A stretch of 64,000 nt of DNA from Gilvimarinus algae. GTDB lineage: Bacteria; Pseudomonadota; Gammaproteobacteria; Pseudomonadales; Cellvibrionaceae. The stretch spans positions 788,595-852,594 of the forward strand of contig NZ_JAULRT010000052.1 in NCBI RefSeq assembly GCF_030518215.1, in the 5' to 3' direction. This document shows, piece by piece, positions 36,350 to 46,530 of the stretch. A model generated the notes under the pieces. It was not told the DNA's origin. It did not search any database and saw only the letters and a list, made by a program, of their open reading frames with translations. Numbering within the stretch: position 1 is the stretch's first letter; every line of letters starts with the position of its first letter. The position numbers and the translations under genes were made by a program.

Positions 36350-38176
36350 CTAGTCGTCGTGAAAATAGCCGTAAATATCCTCTGCAAGGCGCCGGCTGAT
36401 ACCTGACGTTTTCGCCAGGTCATCAACACTGGCACGCTGAATTTCTTGCAGGCCGCCGAAGTGGCGCAGCAGTTCGCGGCGCTTGGCGGGCCCGACACCG
36501 GCGATATCGTCCAAGGTCGAGCCCCGGCGCTTTTTATCGCGCCGGTTCTTGTGGCCGGTGATGGCAAAGCGGTGAGCCTCATCGCGTATTTGCTGAATCA
36601 CGTGCAGCGCAGGTGAATCGCTACCGAGCACAATCTCTTGTCCGGTGTCAGCGTTGTACAGGGTTTCAAAGCCGGGTTTGCGGGTCGTGCCCTTGGCCAC
36701 ACCAATCAGCAACACGCCCTTCACGCCCAACTCGGCGATGACGCGCTCGGCCACCCCCAACTGACCCTTGCCGCCGTCGATAAACAAAATATCCGGCAGA
36801 CGCCCCTCGCCTTTTTGCAGGCGGGTATAACGCCGGGTGAGCGCCTGCTCCATGGCCGCGTAATCATCGCCCGGGGTAATGCCCTCAATATTGAAGCGCC
36901 GATAATCCGATTTGGCCGAGCCCTCACTGTCAAACACCACACACGAGGCAACCGTAAGCTCACCGCTGGAGTGACTGATATCAAAACACTCCAACCGGCC
37001 CGGCATATCTTCCAGGCCCAGCACATCCTGCAGTGCCAGCAAACGATCGGTGACGGTTTTGCGGCTGTTGATGCGCGCGACGATGTTTTGTTCGGCCGCT
37101 TTCTGGGCCATCTCGACCCAGCGGGCGCGATGGGTGCGGACCTTGTGAGTGATATGCACTTTTGCCCCGCGAGCGGAGGCCAGCGCTTCGCTCAGCAATT
37201 CGGCCTCGGCCAGAGGCACACTGGTGACCACCGAGGCCGGCACCTCGCGCCCGCCTGCCAGATAAAATTGGGGCAAAAACTCTCCCAGCACATCGGCCTC
37301 GCTCTCGCCCAAACCGAGCTTGGGGTAAAAACTGCGGCTGCCGAGAATGCGGCCCTGGCGAATAAAGAGCGCGTGCACACAGGCATTGGCGCTGCGGGTG
37401 GCAACGGCGATGATGTCCATGTCCGCACTGCCCTCCTCTACGCTCTGCTGGGCCTGAACCTGGCGCAGGGCGCTGATCTGATCGCGAAGCTCAGCTGCCC
37501 GTTCAAACGCCAGCTCCGCCGAAGCCGCTTCCATTTCGTCGGCGAGTTCGCGCAATAACTCCTGGTTTTTCCCCGCCAGAAAGAGCCGGGTGTGATGCAC
37601 ATCGCGGGCGTAATCCTCGGGGCTGATCAAATCCACGCAGGGGCCGGTGCAGCGGTTGATTTGATACTGCAGACAGGGGCGAGACCGGTTGCTGAACACA
37701 CTGTCTTCACACTGGCGCACCTTGAACGTCTTCTGTAAGAAGTTCAGGCTCTCGCGCACAGCACCCACATTGGGGTAAGGGCCGTAGTAATCGCCCTTTT
37801 TCTTTTTCGCGCCGCGATGGAAAGCCAGGCGGGGATAGGGCTCACCGGAGGAGACAAACACATAGGGGTAAGATTTGTCGTCGCGCAGCAGAATATTGTA
37901 GGGCGGGCGGTTCGACTTGATCAGATTCTGCTCGAGAATCAGCGCTTCACTTTCGCTGGCAGTGATTGTCACTTCTACCCGGGCGATGCGCGACACCAAC
38001 GCCTCGGTCTTCGGCGACAGACCGCTCGCGCGAAAGTAGCTCGCCAGGCGCTTTTTCAGATTCTTGGCTTTGCCCACATAGAGAATGTCCCCGCTGGCGT
38101 TGAACATTTGATACACGCCGGGGGCTTGGGTCTGATTGGCGAGGAATCGCTTGGGGTCAAATTGCGCGTCTACCAT
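36350..38176 (-). CDS. uvrC: excinuclease ABC subunit C
   Basis: Makes both incisions in nucleotide excision repair. It is 608 residues: GIY-YIG domain (about 15-95, 'APGVYQMFNASGDILYVGKAKNLKKRL'), UVR domain (about 205-240, 'AELAFERAAELRDQISALR'), RNase H-like endonuclease domain ('FDISHSSGELTVASCVVF', 'FIDGGKGQLG') and a C-terminal helix-hairpin-helix ('DDIAGVGPAKRRELLRHFGG'). Start ATG 38176. A TATAAT lies only 9 bases upstream, so most transcription probably comes from gacA. No SOS box was seen. Confidence 0.97.
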   Translation of the reverse strand: MVDAQFDPKRFLANQTQAPGVYQMFNASGDILYVGKAKNLKKRLASYFRASGLSPKTEALVSRIARVEVTITASESEALILEQNLIKSNRPPYNILLRDDKSYPYVFVSSGEPYPRLAFHRGAKKKKGDYYGPYPNVGAVRESLNFLQKTFKVRQCEDSVFSNRSRPCLQYQINRCTGPCVDLISPEDYARDVHHTRLFLAGKNQELLRELADEMEAASAELAFERAAELRDQISALRQVQAQQSVEEGSADMDIIAVATRSANACVHALFIRQGRILGSRSFYPKLGLGESEADVLGEFLPQFYLAGGREVPASVVTSVPLAEAELLSEALASARGAKVHITHKVRTHRARWVEMAQKAAEQNIVARINSRKTVTDRLLALQDVLGLEDMPGRLECFDISHSSGELTVASCVVFDSEGSAKSDYRRFNIEGITPGDDYAAMEQALTRRYTRLQKGEGRLPDILFIDGGKGQLGVAERVIAELGVKGVLLIGVAKGTTRKPGFETLYNADTGQEIVLGSDSPALHVIQQIRDEAHRFAITGHKNRRDKKRRGSTLDDIAGVGPAKRRELLRHFGGLQEIQRASVDDLAKTSGISRRLAEDIYGYFHDD

Positions 38177-38204
38177 AGGGCAGCATTATAACCCCAGTGG
38201 CGAA

Positions 38205-38855
38205 CTAAACGACGGCTTCTGGATCGAGATAATTGTACTTTACGGCGAGCAGCGCCAATTCCACATCGGAGTTGATGCCGAGTTTTTCAAAAATGCGGTA
38301 GCGATAACTGTTAACCGTTTTCGGGCTCACCGAAAAGGTAGTGGCAATGTCTTGCGCCTTGTGGCCACCGGCAATCAGCATGGCGGTTTCCAGCTCCCGC
38401 TGGGAGAGCTTTTCGAAGGGCGAGGTATCCTGAGAGCCGGTGATGTTCCTCAGTGCCAGCTGCTGGGCAATGGCGCTGCTCATGTACTGCCGCCCGCGCA
38501 CGACCGTGTCTATGGCGGTGGTGATATCGGTAAAGCCCGTCCCCTTGGTGACATAACCGAGGGCGCCGGCCTGCAGTAAACGGGAGGGATAAAGACTGTC
38601 GTCGCAGGCGGTCACCGCGATGATCTTGACACCGGGATTGGCGGCCAGCATTTTCCGGGTGGCTTCAAGCCCGCCTATGCCGGGCATCTTCACATCCATC
38701 AGCACCACTTCGGGGGCGAGGGTGCGCGCTTTGGTGACGGCTTCTTCGCCGCTTTTGGCGTCGCCCACCACCTCGTAGCCTTTGACGTCGTTGAGCATAC
38801 GGACAATGCCCATACGCACCAGGTCATGATCGTCTACGACCAGAATTCTCGTCAC
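38205..38855 (-). CDS. gacA: GacA/UvrY response regulator
   Basis: Response regulator of the GacS/BarA pathway that drives the small RNAs of the Csr/Rsm system. It is 216 residues: receiver domain (about 1-120) with 'VVDDHDLVR', phospho-acceptor Asp in 'VLMDVKMPG' (about 54), Thr and Lys in 'AVTACDD' and 'GYVTKG'; then a LuxR-type HTH (about 145-210, '[22 protein letters not shown]'). Start GTG 38855 follows AGGGGG. It precedes uvrC by 28 bases, the conserved gacA-uvrC pair. Confidence 0.95.
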   Translation of the reverse strand: MTRILVVDDHDLVRMGIVRMLNDVKGYEVVGDAKSGEEAVTKARTLAPEVVLMDVKMPGIGGLEATRKMLAANPGVKIIAVTACDDSLYPSRLLQAGALGYVTKGTGFTDITTAIDTVVRGRQYMSSAIAQQLALRNITGSQDTSPFEKLSQRELETAMLIAGGHKAQDIATTFSVSPKTVNSYRYRIFEKLGINSDVELALLAVKYNYLDPEAVV

Positions 38856-38960
38856 CGGATACCCCCTGGGCTGGCCGAGGCCGCCCCATAACGCTCTATG
38901 CTGACCTGGCGGCCACCACAATTATGCTTATTTCCCTTGAATATTAGCAGGATTTGCCAG

Positions 38961-39578
38961 TCAGGTGGAACCTTGGATCACCTGGCGATAAGTCAAATTG
39001 ATCCTGGGGCCCAGATCGCGCCGTGTTTTCGCCAGTTGGTGCTCCCAGTGACGCTGCAAAGTACCGCTCATGAGTAGCAGATCACCATCGGCAAGCTCCA
39101 CAGCCAGAGTGCGGCGACTGGTCTTGTGGCGCAGGGAAAAGCGCCGGCTGGCACCGAGACTGACGGAGGCAATGGTGGGCTCAGGGCCCAGCTCGGGCTC
39201 GTCGTCGCTGTGCCAGGCAACGCTGTCGGCGCCGTCGCGGTACAGGTTGGCGAGCACGCTGTTGAACCTCGCTCCGGTATCGCGCTCAAGCCGACCGCGC
39301 AGGGCCGCAAGCGTCTCGGTCCAGGGTCTGGGCGCAAAGCTCGCGCCCGAGTAGGCATAGCCCGAGCCCGCATCGCCGTACCAGGCATTGAGCCGGGGGA
39401 TAAGCTGAGTCCGACCATAGAGAGTAATGGGTGTCTGCTCCCAGCGGAGCTCTTGCGCAAGCGTCTGAAACGCGCCGCGCGATTGCTCCTCGCTCAGCCA
39501 GCGGCGATAAAGCACCGCCAGGCCATCCTCGTCAATCAGAACCTCAGGCTCATCCGAGGCAAACAGATCATCCTGCAT
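38961..39578 (-). CDS. alkB: AlkB-like 2-oxoglutarate/Fe(II)-dependent dioxygenase
   Basis: Probably removes alkyl groups from DNA bases by oxidation. It is 205 residues. The iron ligands are HxD in 'AWHSDDEPELG' and a His in 'QRHWEHQLAK', and the 2-oxoglutarate arginines lie in 'RINLTYR'. 'NLYRDGADSVAWHSDDE' resembles ALKBH2/3-type enzymes more than E. coli AlkB. ATG 39578 follows the murB stop by one base. It is last in the exbB-to-alkB run, so control by an Ada-type regulator is not apparent. Confidence 0.9.
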   Translation of the reverse strand: MQDDLFASDEPEVLIDEDGLAVLYRRWLSEEQSRGAFQTLAQELRWEQTPITLYGRTQLIPRLNAWYGDAGSGYAYSGASFAPRPWTETLAALRGRLERDTGARFNSVLANLYRDGADSVAWHSDDEPELGPEPTIASVSLGASRRFSLRHKTSRRTLAVELADGDLLLMSGTLQRHWEHQLAKTRRDLGPRINLTYRQVIQGST

Positions 39579-39579
39579 G

Positions 39580-40611
39580 TCAGGGGTAAATCCGCGGTTC
39601 GATTTCCAGCTCCACGTCATAGGTCTGGCGGACACTGGCGCGAATCCGCTCGGCCAGAAACAGCAGTTCTTCACCATAGGCGCGGCCCGGATTGGTCAGC
39701 ACCAGTGCCTGCTGGCTGTGCACGGCCACATTGCCCTCGCTCACGCCTTTCCACCCGGCGCGATCAATCAACCAAGCGGCGGCGAGCTTTACCTTGCCGT
39801 CCGCCTGCGGGTAGCCGACGATGTCCGGGTAGCGCGAGCGCAGCGCCTCGAAGTGATTGGCCGGCACCACTGGGTTTTTAAAAAAACTGCCGGCATTGGG
39901 AATGGTCTCGGGGTCGGGGAGCTTTTCCCGGCGAATGGCGCAGACTGCGGCGCTCACCTGCTCGGCGGTGAGCGCGTCGCGGGGTATAGCCGCCAAACGC
40001 TCGGCAAGAGCCGGGTAATCGATGCGCAAGTGCGCGGTTTTATTCAGTTTAAAGGTCACATCACAAATGATGTACTGGTCTTTCAGGCGCTGCTTGAACA
40101 CACTGTCGCGATAACCAAAACCGCAGCCGTCACCATCAAAGGTCACAGCAAGGCGCGACGCAACTTCAAGCGCGGTAAGCTCGGCAAATACACTGTCGAG
40201 CTCGACACCGTAAGCGCCAATGTTCTGAATGGGCGCAGCCCCGACCGAGCCGGGAATCAGCGACAAGTTCTCCAGCCCATACCAGCCCATCGCGAGGCAG
40301 TAGAGAACAAACTCATGCCAGTTTTCCCCGGCCTGGGCGCGTACCCACAGGTGCTCCTGGGTTTCGTGCACCAGCTCAATGCCGCGCATTTTGATGTGCA
40401 CCACCAGCCCGGGGAAATCTTCGCGCAGCACAATATTGCTGCCACCGCCCAGAGGCAAAATAGGCAGGCTATGCTCACGGGCAAACTGCAGCGCCTCAAC
40501 AAGCTCTTCGCGACTGGCGACACTCATGTAGGCGCGCGCCCGGGCCGGGGAAGCCAAGGTGTTGAACCGCGCGAGATCAAACTCCGGCAGAACCAGCGCC
40601 ACAGTGCTCAA
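39580..40611 (-). CDS. murB: UDP-N-acetylenolpyruvoylglucosamine reductase
   Basis: FAD enzyme that reduces UDP-GlcNAc-enolpyruvate to UDP-MurNAc in peptidoglycan synthesis. It is 343 residues and of type I, like E. coli MurB. Signatures are 'ILPLGGGSNIVLREDFPG' (FAD binding), 'LENLSLIPGSVGAAPIQNIGAYG', 'FGYRDSVFK', 'NAGSFFKNPVV' and 'LEIEPRIY' with the catalytic Glu. The start is TTG 40611, overlapping the phosphatase stop, or GTG 40602, which sits better behind the AGG; the choice is open. Confidence 0.96.
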   Translation of the reverse strand: MSTVALVLPEFDLARFNTLASPARARAYMSVASREELVEALQFAREHSLPILPLGGGSNIVLREDFPGLVVHIKMRGIELVHETQEHLWVRAQAGENWHEFVLYCLAMGWYGLENLSLIPGSVGAAPIQNIGAYGVELDSVFAELTALEVASRLAVTFDGDGCGFGYRDSVFKQRLKDQYIICDVTFKLNKTAHLRIDYPALAERLAAIPRDALTAEQVSAAVCAIRREKLPDPETIPNAGSFFKNPVVPANHFEALRSRYPDIVGYPQADGKVKLAAAWLIDRAGWKGVSEGNVAVHSQQALVLTNPGRAYGEELLFLAERIRASVRQTYDVELEIEPRIYP

Positions 40612-41090
40612 CCTACCCCGTGGCGTTTGCGGATATCCGCAAGCAGGCCATCGGCCGCCTGCTCGATGAGATCCAGCACCCGCAAGAAACCCTCGTCGCC
40701 GCCATAATAGGGGTCAGGCACTTCGGTTTCGTCGGTGTCTTCAGCGTAGTCCAGGTAGAGTTTCAACTGGCACTGGGCCGTGCGCGGGCGCAATGCTTGT
40801 AAATCCGAAAGGTTAGCCTCATCCATCGCCAGGACATAATCAAAACGGGCAAAGTCCTCTTCGCTGACTTGTCTGGCGCGCAACCCGCGAATATCAATAC
40901 CGCGATCGGCAGCGGCTTTGATGGCGCGTGGGTCAGGCGGATTGCCCACATGCCAGCCACCGGTACCGGCCGAGTCGGTGTGAATCATAGCCTCCAGCCC
41001 CGCCTCGGCAATGCGGGCTTTAAACAGCCCCTCGGCCGTAGGCGAACGGCAGATATTGCCCAGGCAAACAAACAGCACCTTAACGGTCAT
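40608..41090 (-). CDS. low-molecular-weight protein tyrosine phosphatase
   Basis: A 160-residue phosphatase. The P-loop CX5R is '[15 protein letters not shown]' (Cys 9, Arg 15), and the general-acid Asp is in 'VPDPYYGG'. In proteobacteria such enzymes often control capsule tyrosine kinases; no kinase is present here, so the target is unknown. ATG 41090 overlaps the kdsB stop (ATGA). kdsB - phosphatase - murB is a recurring gene order in pseudomonads. Confidence 0.93.
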   Translation of the reverse strand: MTVKVLFVCLGNICRSPTAEGLFKARIAEAGLEAMIHTDSAGTGGWHVGNPPDPRAIKAAADRGIDIRGLRARQVSEEDFARFDYVLAMDEANLSDLQALRPRTAQCQLKLYLDYAEDTDETEVPDPYYGGDEGFLRVLDLIEQAADGLLADIRKRHGVG

Positions 41091-41851
41091 TGGCTCTCTC
41101 CAAAACACGCGCGCACACGCTCGAGATCTTCCGGGGTATCCACCCCGCCCGGCACCTTGGCGCAGGCATCGGCCAGGTGAATCGCCTCACCATAGGCAAG
41201 AACGCGCAGCTGCTCCAGAGACTCTGTCAGTTCCAGGCGCGCCGGTGCCCAGCGCACAAAACGATTGAGCAGTGAAACGCGATAGGCATAGAGCCCGATG
41301 TGCCGGCGCGCCGCAAAGCCCTCGGGCACAGGACCGGCTGCTTCTACGTTAAGGTCGCGCGGCCAGGGGACCGGCGCACGAGAAAAGTACAGCGCCCTGC
41401 CGCTTTGATCGCTAACGGCCTTGACGACATTGGGGTTATGAAAATCCGAGGCGCTCTGCAAGGGCTCACAGAGGGTAGCGACACTGGCCCAGTCGTTTGC
41501 GGCCAGATTACCCGCCACCTGATCAATCACCTCGGCGGGGATCAATGGCTCATCGCCCTGCACATTGACAACAATTGCGTCGTCTTCAAGGGCCAGCTGC
41601 GCGGCCACTTCCTGCAAGCGGTCCGTGCCCGACACATGATCGGCTCGCGTCATCACCACCTCTGCGCCAAAAGCCTTCACCACCTCGGCCACACGCGCGT
41701 CATCGGTGGCCACCAGGACGCGTTGGGCCTGGCTTTTCTGCGCGCAGCGATACACGTGTTCAATCATTGGCCGTCCGGCAATATCCGCGAGCGGCTTGCC
41801 CGGCAGACGCGAGGAGGCGTAGCGCGCGGGAATAACCACAATAAAACTCAT
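41087..41851 (-). CDS. kdsB: 3-deoxy-manno-octulosonate cytidylyltransferase
   Basis: Activates Kdo with CTP for lipopolysaccharide inner-core synthesis. It is 254 residues. Signatures are '[20 protein letters not shown]' (nucleotide binding), '[15 protein letters not shown]', 'GTDRLQEV' and '[12 protein letters not shown]' with the metal-binding Asp. It overlaps lpxK upstream and the phosphatase downstream by 4 bases each. The small ycaR gene that often sits between lpxK and kdsB is absent. Confidence 0.96.
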   Translation of the reverse strand: MSFIVVIPARYASSRLPGKPLADIAGRPMIEHVYRCAQKSQAQRVLVATDDARVAEVVKAFGAEVVMTRADHVSGTDRLQEVAAQLALEDDAIVVNVQGDEPLIPAEVIDQVAGNLAANDWASVATLCEPLQSASDFHNPNVVKAVSDQSGRALYFSRAPVPWPRDLNVEAAGPVPEGFAARRHIGLYAYRVSLLNRFVRWAPARLELTESLEQLRVLAYGEAIHLADACAKVPGGVDTPEDLERVRACFGESQ

Positions 41852-42882
41852 AACCTGCGTTCCTCAATCTCAGACGTGCGGGCCTCGAGAGCCGCATCCA
41901 GTGCGGGCCAAAACCGTTTGTCGATCACCGCATCCACCTCCAGCGCCAGCCAGTCGGGCTGAGCAAACGGCTGACATTTCACGGCGTCTTTACTGGTCAT
42001 CACCACCGGCAGGGGCGTCTGAAAGCGAAAGTTGGCCGGTGTGAACACATGATGATCGCGATAGATATGACACTGGGGCGCGAGCCCGAGTCGGGTCAGG
42101 GTATCGAAAAAGCGCTGCGGATTGCCAATTCCCGCCACCGCATGCACACCGCTGCCACGGGGAATCTGCTCAAGCGGTAAGACCTCGAGATCCTGCACGC
42201 GAAACCAGTGTTTGGGTTGCAGCCGCATTTTATAAGCGCCGCTGACAATGTCGCTCTCTCTGTCGTCTTGGGTTTGGTTGGCGATCACAAAATCCACGAC
42301 CTGCAAGCGCGCCGCAGGTTCGCGCAGCGGCCCTACCGGCAGGCAGTGGCCATTACCCAGACCACGGGCGGCATCCACCACGGCGATTTCAATATCCCGC
42401 CCCAACCGGTAGTGCTGCAAACCGTCATCGCTGAGCAGCACCGTGCAACCGGCCTGCACCAGAGTGCGGGCGGCGGCTACCCGATCGGCATCAATGCATA
42501 CGGCGCAGCCACTGGCGCGCCAGATGGCCAGGGGTTCATCACCGGCCTGCTCGGCACTGGAAGCTGCAGAGACGACGTAAGGGTACTCTGGCGCCCTGGA
42601 ACCATAACCGCGGCTGATCACGCCCACCTTGTGACCGCGCTTTTGCAGATACTTCACCAGCGCCACAATCACCGGTGTTTTACCCGTGCCGCCCACCGAG
42701 ATATTGCCAACGACGATAACCGGCACCGGCACGCGAACTTGGCGCCAGCGCTGTAGCCACCAGCGTCGCACCGCGCTGACAAACCGGAACAGGCCCTCGA
42801 GCGGCAGCAGCCAGTACACCCAGCGGCGCCGGCCATACCAGGCCGCCAGCCAGCGGGCTTCGGTGGGGTCTTCTGCGGTCAT
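41848..42882 (-). CDS. lpxK: tetraacyldisaccharide 4'-kinase
   Basis: Phosphorylates the lipid A precursor at the 4' position on the inner face of the membrane. It is 344 residues. The N terminus has an amphipathic or membrane segment ('[18 protein letters not shown]'), the P-loop is '[13 protein letters not shown]' (about 59-71), and '[11 protein letters not shown]' and '[18 protein letters not shown]' are family motifs. Its stop overlaps kdsB. It starts three bases after exbD, so exbB-exbD-lpxK-kdsB is one operon. Confidence 0.96.
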   Translation of the reverse strand: MTAEDPTEARWLAAWYGRRRWVYWLLPLEGLFRFVSAVRRWWLQRWRQVRVPVPVIVVGNISVGGTGKTPVIVALVKYLQKRGHKVGVISRGYGSRAPEYPYVVSAASSAEQAGDEPLAIWRASGCAVCIDADRVAAARTLVQAGCTVLLSDDGLQHYRLGRDIEIAVVDAARGLGNGHCLPVGPLREPAARLQVVDFVIANQTQDDRESDIVSGAYKMRLQPKHWFRVQDLEVLPLEQIPRGSGVHAVAGIGNPQRFFDTLTRLGLAPQCHIYRDHHVFTPANFRFQTPLPVVMTSKDAVKCQPFAQPDWLALEVDAVIDKRFWPALDAALEARTSEIEERRL

Positions 42883-42885
42883 GAA

Positions 42886-43311
42886 TTACTCAGTGTCACC
42901 CTCGGGGCGGCGGGTGGTGATGCTCAAATTGACAAAGCCCAATTGCCCGGCGCTGTCCATCGCGCGCACCACAAACTCGTGAGGCGCTTTGGCATCGGCG
43001 GTAATGATCAACGGCTGATCGCTGTTGCCGCCCGAGACCTCGGTCAGTGCCGAGCGCAGGGTGGCGGACTGGTTGTTCACCAGCGACTGACCGTTCACAG
43101 AATAATTGCCCTCGGCGCTGACGATGATTTCCAGCGGCTCTTCGCGGTTGGGGGCAGCTTCACCCACCGCTTCGGGCAAATCGATTTCCAAATGGGTTTC
43201 TTTGGTGAAGGTGGTGGACACCATAAAAAAGATCAGCAGCAAAAACACCACATCAATCAAGGGTGTCAAATTAATGCTGTCTTCCTCGCGGGACTGACGA
43301 CGAAATTGCAC
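42886..43311 (-). CDS. exbD: biopolymer transport protein ExbD/TolR family
   Basis: Proton-channel partner of ExbB. It is 141 residues with one N-terminal membrane helix (about 15-35) holding the essential Asp in 'NLTPLIDVVFLLLIFFM' (about residue 20) and a periplasmic domain. Start GTG 43311 with a GGGGAG upstream. No tonB or tolAB gene follows. In this position, before lpxK, the pair is conserved in many gammaproteobacteria and may support envelope functions rather than siderophore uptake. Confidence 0.93.
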   Translation of the reverse strand: MQFRRQSREEDSINLTPLIDVVFLLLIFFMVSTTFTKETHLEIDLPEAVGEAAPNREEPLEIIVSAEGNYSVNGQSLVNNQSATLRSALTEVSGGNSDQPLIITADAKAPHEFVVRAMDSAGQLGFVNLSITTRRPEGDTE

Positions 43312-43326
43312 GGTTCAGTCTCCCCT

Positions 43327-43956
43327 TTAGCGCTTGGCTTTTACGTCGACGCGGCGATCACTGTGCAGCGCATCCACCAGCTTGATGGCCTCTTCTTCCA
43401 TGGTCACCACCAGCGAGTCGATGTGCCGTTGAAAGTAGCGGTGAAAGATCATCGCCGGAATGGCCACACACAAACCGGCAGCGGTGGTGATCAGCGCCTG
43501 GGAAATACCGCCAGCAAGCACCCCGGCATTGCCCGTGCCTTTGATCATGATGGCGTTAAAGACTTCGATCATGCCAAACACTGTGCCCAGCAACCCGAGC
43601 AGCGGGGTGACCGCGGCGATGGTGCCGAGAATACCGACAAAGCGCTCCAACTCATGGATGACTTTATTGGCGGCCTCTTCGATGGAGTCTTTCATGATGT
43701 CCCGGCCGTAGCGCGAATTGGACAAGCCGGCCGAGAGGATTTCACCCAGCGGCGATGACTGCTTGAGCTCTTTGAGGCGGGCCGCATCCAGCTCGTTGCT
43801 TTTGATCCAACCCCACACCTGGGCGAGCAGGTGCCGGGGAGCGATTTTGTTGGGGTTGAGGCTCCAGTAGCGCTCGGCGCTGATTGCCAGTACGGCGACA
43901 GAACACAGAATAATCGGCAGCATCAACCAGCCACCCGCGGCAATCACTTCAAACAC
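43327..43956 (-). CDS. exbB: biopolymer transport protein ExbB (MotA/TolQ/ExbB family)
   Basis: Pentameric inner-membrane proton channel subunit that works with ExbD. It is 209 residues with three membrane helices (about 5-25, 105-130 and 145-170). The conserved region 'GTIAAVTPLLGLLGTVFGMIEVF' and 'ISQALITTAAGLCVAIPAMI' are clear. Start GTG 43956. It begins the exbB-exbD-lpxK-kdsB-phosphatase-murB-alkB run and lies 135 bases behind comEC. Confidence 0.93.
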   Translation of the reverse strand: MFEVIAAGGWLMLPIILCSVAVLAISAERYWSLNPNKIAPRHLLAQVWGWIKSNELDAARLKELKQSSPLGEILSAGLSNSRYGRDIMKDSIEEAANKVIHELERFVGILGTIAAVTPLLGLLGTVFGMIEVFNAIMIKGTGNAGVLAGGISQALITTAAGLCVAIPAMIFHRYFQRHIDSLVVTMEEEAIKLVDALHSDRRVDVKAKR

Positions 43957-44091
43957 AAATGCAATCCTCTTTCAGCAGGCTTTTTATTGACCGCTAGGCG
44001 GCGGTAAAAACGCAGTAGCCTACCACAGAGACTGGGCCCGGAGTTAGCGTTGATGACGGCGGCGGTTCACACTCTGGGCGCTTGCGGGGTA

Positions 44092-46407
44092 TCAATCACG
44101 CCAGTAACGCCGCTCAAGTGCCCTTTGCCTGACAAGGCGCAGCGTGCCTTGCGAATCGGCCGAAAAATGCACAGCGCCCGCCTCTGCTGTGTTGGCCATT
44201 CCACTGCCTTGGCGGCGATAGCGCTCAAGCACGTCGGGATGCGGGTGGCCGTGACGGTTGTTGAAGCCGGCGGAGAAGACCACAAGCTCGGGGCTCAATG
44301 CCGTAACCAAGCGCTCACTGGATGAGCTCAAGCTGCCGTGATGGGGCGCCACCAGCGCAGTCACCGGCCCCAGGTACTCGGCCAGCGAAGCCTCCATGGA
44401 CGTTTCTATATCCCCCGGCAATAGCAGACTGAGCTCAGCCGAGCTCACCCGCAACACGCAGGAGGCATTGTTGCCCGACATCGTCGCCTGTCCAGGTGGC
44501 GAGATAAATTCAAAGGACACACCCTGCCACTGCCAGGGCGAGGCGGTATGGCAATTCTGCGCTCGGGCGCGGTCTTTATCCTCGATGTACTTGAGCCGCT
44601 CGCTGCGGTAGAAGCGCTCTACCGGCAGGGACTCAAGCAGCCCCGCTGCCCCACCGGCGTGATCACTGTGCGCGTGTGATACCACCAGCGCATCCACCCG
44701 CTTTACCCGCAGGGCTTTGAGGTAAGGCGCAAGAATATCGGCGCCGGCATTAAAGCCCGGGCCAAACCAAGGGCCTGTGTCATACACCAGGGTTTTGTCA
44801 CCGGCTCGCACCACCACAGCCAGCCCTTGCCCCACATCCATCACGGTCACCGCGAGCGGCGGCGGTTTGGGGCTTGGCAAGAGCAAGGCGGACCCGGCCA
44901 AGAGCACTGCGGCAGGCATCAGTCGCAAAGGTGCCGGCAGCAACCATAGCAGGCAAGCAAGCCCCAGCAGCCAGAGGCCGCCGGGCGCGAGCGATAAAGG
45001 TACAGCCGCATCGAGACCAATGGCCTCGGCGCCGCGGATCAACGCCTCGAGCCAGAGCCAGAGCAAATCCAGCCCCCGATCCGCCAACCAGAGAAAGCCA
45101 GCGGCCAACACCGGAGCGATAAAGCTCGCGAGCGCACCGGCAAACAAACAGGGCACCACCCAGAGGCTGACCAGGGCAATCGCCACCACGTTAGCCACGG
45201 GGGAGACCAGCGACAGCTCGCCAAACACAGCCGCCAGGGGCACAGCGAGTGCAATAAACACAGCCCACTGAGGCTGCCACACCTGCGCCAAGTAGCGATG
45301 CCTGCCCAGGCTGCGGGCTCCGCCGAGCACCAGCGCCAAGCTGGCGACCGCGAGAAACGACAGCCAGAAGCCTGCGTCGTAGACGCTCAGGGGGTCGAGT
45401 ACACACACCACCACGGCCGCCGCAGCGAGAAACAGGCCGCCACCGGGAAGCCACCCGGCGAGCCGCGCCAGGTAAAACAGCAGCACCATCACCAGAGCCC
45501 GCTGGGTCGGCAGACTAAAGCCGGCCAGGGCGCTGTAGGCCCAGGCGCAGCAAGCACCAAGCAAAAGCGCTGGCAGGTAAGCCGGTATTCCCAGCAAGAG
45601 TGTCAAACCCCGGCCCAATAAAGTGCCCAGCACATACCCCAGCGCCGCCGCCAGGCCAATGTGCAACCCTGAAATGGCAATTAAATGGCTGGTGCCCGTG
45701 GCGCGAAACAGCGCCCAGCGGTTGTCAGTCAGCTCACCGCGATCACCGAGCAGCAGTGCGCGCAGGACATCGCGATTGCGCGGCGCCTCTTGAACTAACC
45801 ACAGTGCCAGGCGCTCTTTGACACCAACATCTTGGCGCCGGCTGAGGCGCTGATTTTCCGGGCTTTTGCGCACGTAGCCCTGGGCACCCACGCCCCGGCG
45901 CAACTGCCAGAGCTTGTAGTCAAACCCCGCCGGATTGATAAAACTGCGCGGCGCGCGCAAACGCACCCGCAACTGCAATCGGTCCCCGGGTCTGGCCTGC
46001 TCAAGCCAGGCGGGGGCACCGTACCAGCTGAGCTGTACCCGCGGTGGCATTTTTTCCGCACCCGGCTCCGGCGCCAGCACAAAACGATATCGGCGGCTGT
46101 CCCTCTCGGGCGCTGAGTCCAGCGTGCCCGTGACAAGCAAGTCCTGCCCCACCAGCGCCGCGGGCAGCTCGAGATCAACCAGCCGCTGCCCATAGGCGCT
46201 CGCCCAGCCAAACCCCAGAGCAAAAGCACTGAGCATCAGCGCCGCACCCCTGAGCTGAGCTGCCCTTGGCGAAGCGGAGTAAAGGCTGAAGGCGACCACA
46301 ATGGCGCCAACTAACAGCAGTAAAGCCGAAAACCATAGGGGCGTGAGCTCGGGTAAAAAGCCGGGGAGAGTAAGACCTGCGAGCGCAGACAGCAGCGATC
46401 GATACAT
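44092..46407 (-). CDS. comEC: DNA internalization protein ComEC/Rec2
   Basis: Inner-membrane channel for single-stranded DNA in natural transformation. It is 771 residues: N-terminal DUF4131-type region (about 25-170), the Competence domain with many membrane helices (about 200-490, starting 'LLLGDRGELTDNRWALFRATG' and 'HLIAISGLHIGLAA'), and a C-terminal metallo-beta-lactamase domain (about 510-760) with 'VVSHAHSDHAGGA' and 'LVAPHHGS'. ATG 46407 follows CAAGGA. The metal ligands look complete, so the organism may be transformable. Confidence 0.94.
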   Translation of the reverse strand: MYRSLLSALAGLTLPGFLPELTPLWFSALLLLVGAIVVAFSLYSASPRAAQLRGAALMLSAFALGFGWASAYGQRLVDLELPAALVGQDLLVTGTLDSAPERDSRRYRFVLAPEPGAEKMPPRVQLSWYGAPAWLEQARPGDRLQLRVRLRAPRSFINPAGFDYKLWQLRRGVGAQGYVRKSPENQRLSRRQDVGVKERLALWLVQEAPRNRDVLRALLLGDRGELTDNRWALFRATGTSHLIAISGLHIGLAAALGYVLGTLLGRGLTLLLGIPAYLPALLLGACCAWAYSALAGFSLPTQRALVMVLLFYLARLAGWLPGGGLFLAAAAVVVCVLDPLSVYDAGFWLSFLAVASLALVLGGARSLGRHRYLAQVWQPQWAVFIALAVPLAAVFGELSLVSPVANVVAIALVSLWVVPCLFAGALASFIAPVLAAGFLWLADRGLDLLWLWLEALIRGAEAIGLDAAVPLSLAPGGLWLLGLACLLWLLPAPLRLMPAAVLLAGSALLLPSPKPPPLAVTVMDVGQGLAVVVRAGDKTLVYDTGPWFGPGFNAGADILAPYLKALRVKRVDALVVSHAHSDHAGGAAGLLESLPVERFYRSERLKYIEDKDRARAQNCHTASPWQWQGVSFEFISPPGQATMSGNNASCVLRVSSAELSLLLPGDIETSMEASLAEYLGPVTALVAPHHGSLSSSSERLVTALSPELVVFSAGFNNRHGHPHPDVLERYRRQGSGMANTAEAGAVHFSADSQGTLRLVRQRALERRYWRD

Positions 46408-46530
46408 TTTCGTCCTTGAATTTGCCTGTATCCATCGCCAGTGTAGCAATATGACTCGGTTTTACCATGGTGATGCTCGGGTTTTACAGGTAAAATGCGC
46501 CCACTTTTGCAGTAGCGATGTGAACCCCGG

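Noticed and set aside
38177..38204. SOS (LexA) box before uvrC
   Set aside because: No CTGT-N8-ACAG pattern is found here; only a TATAAT close to the start codon.
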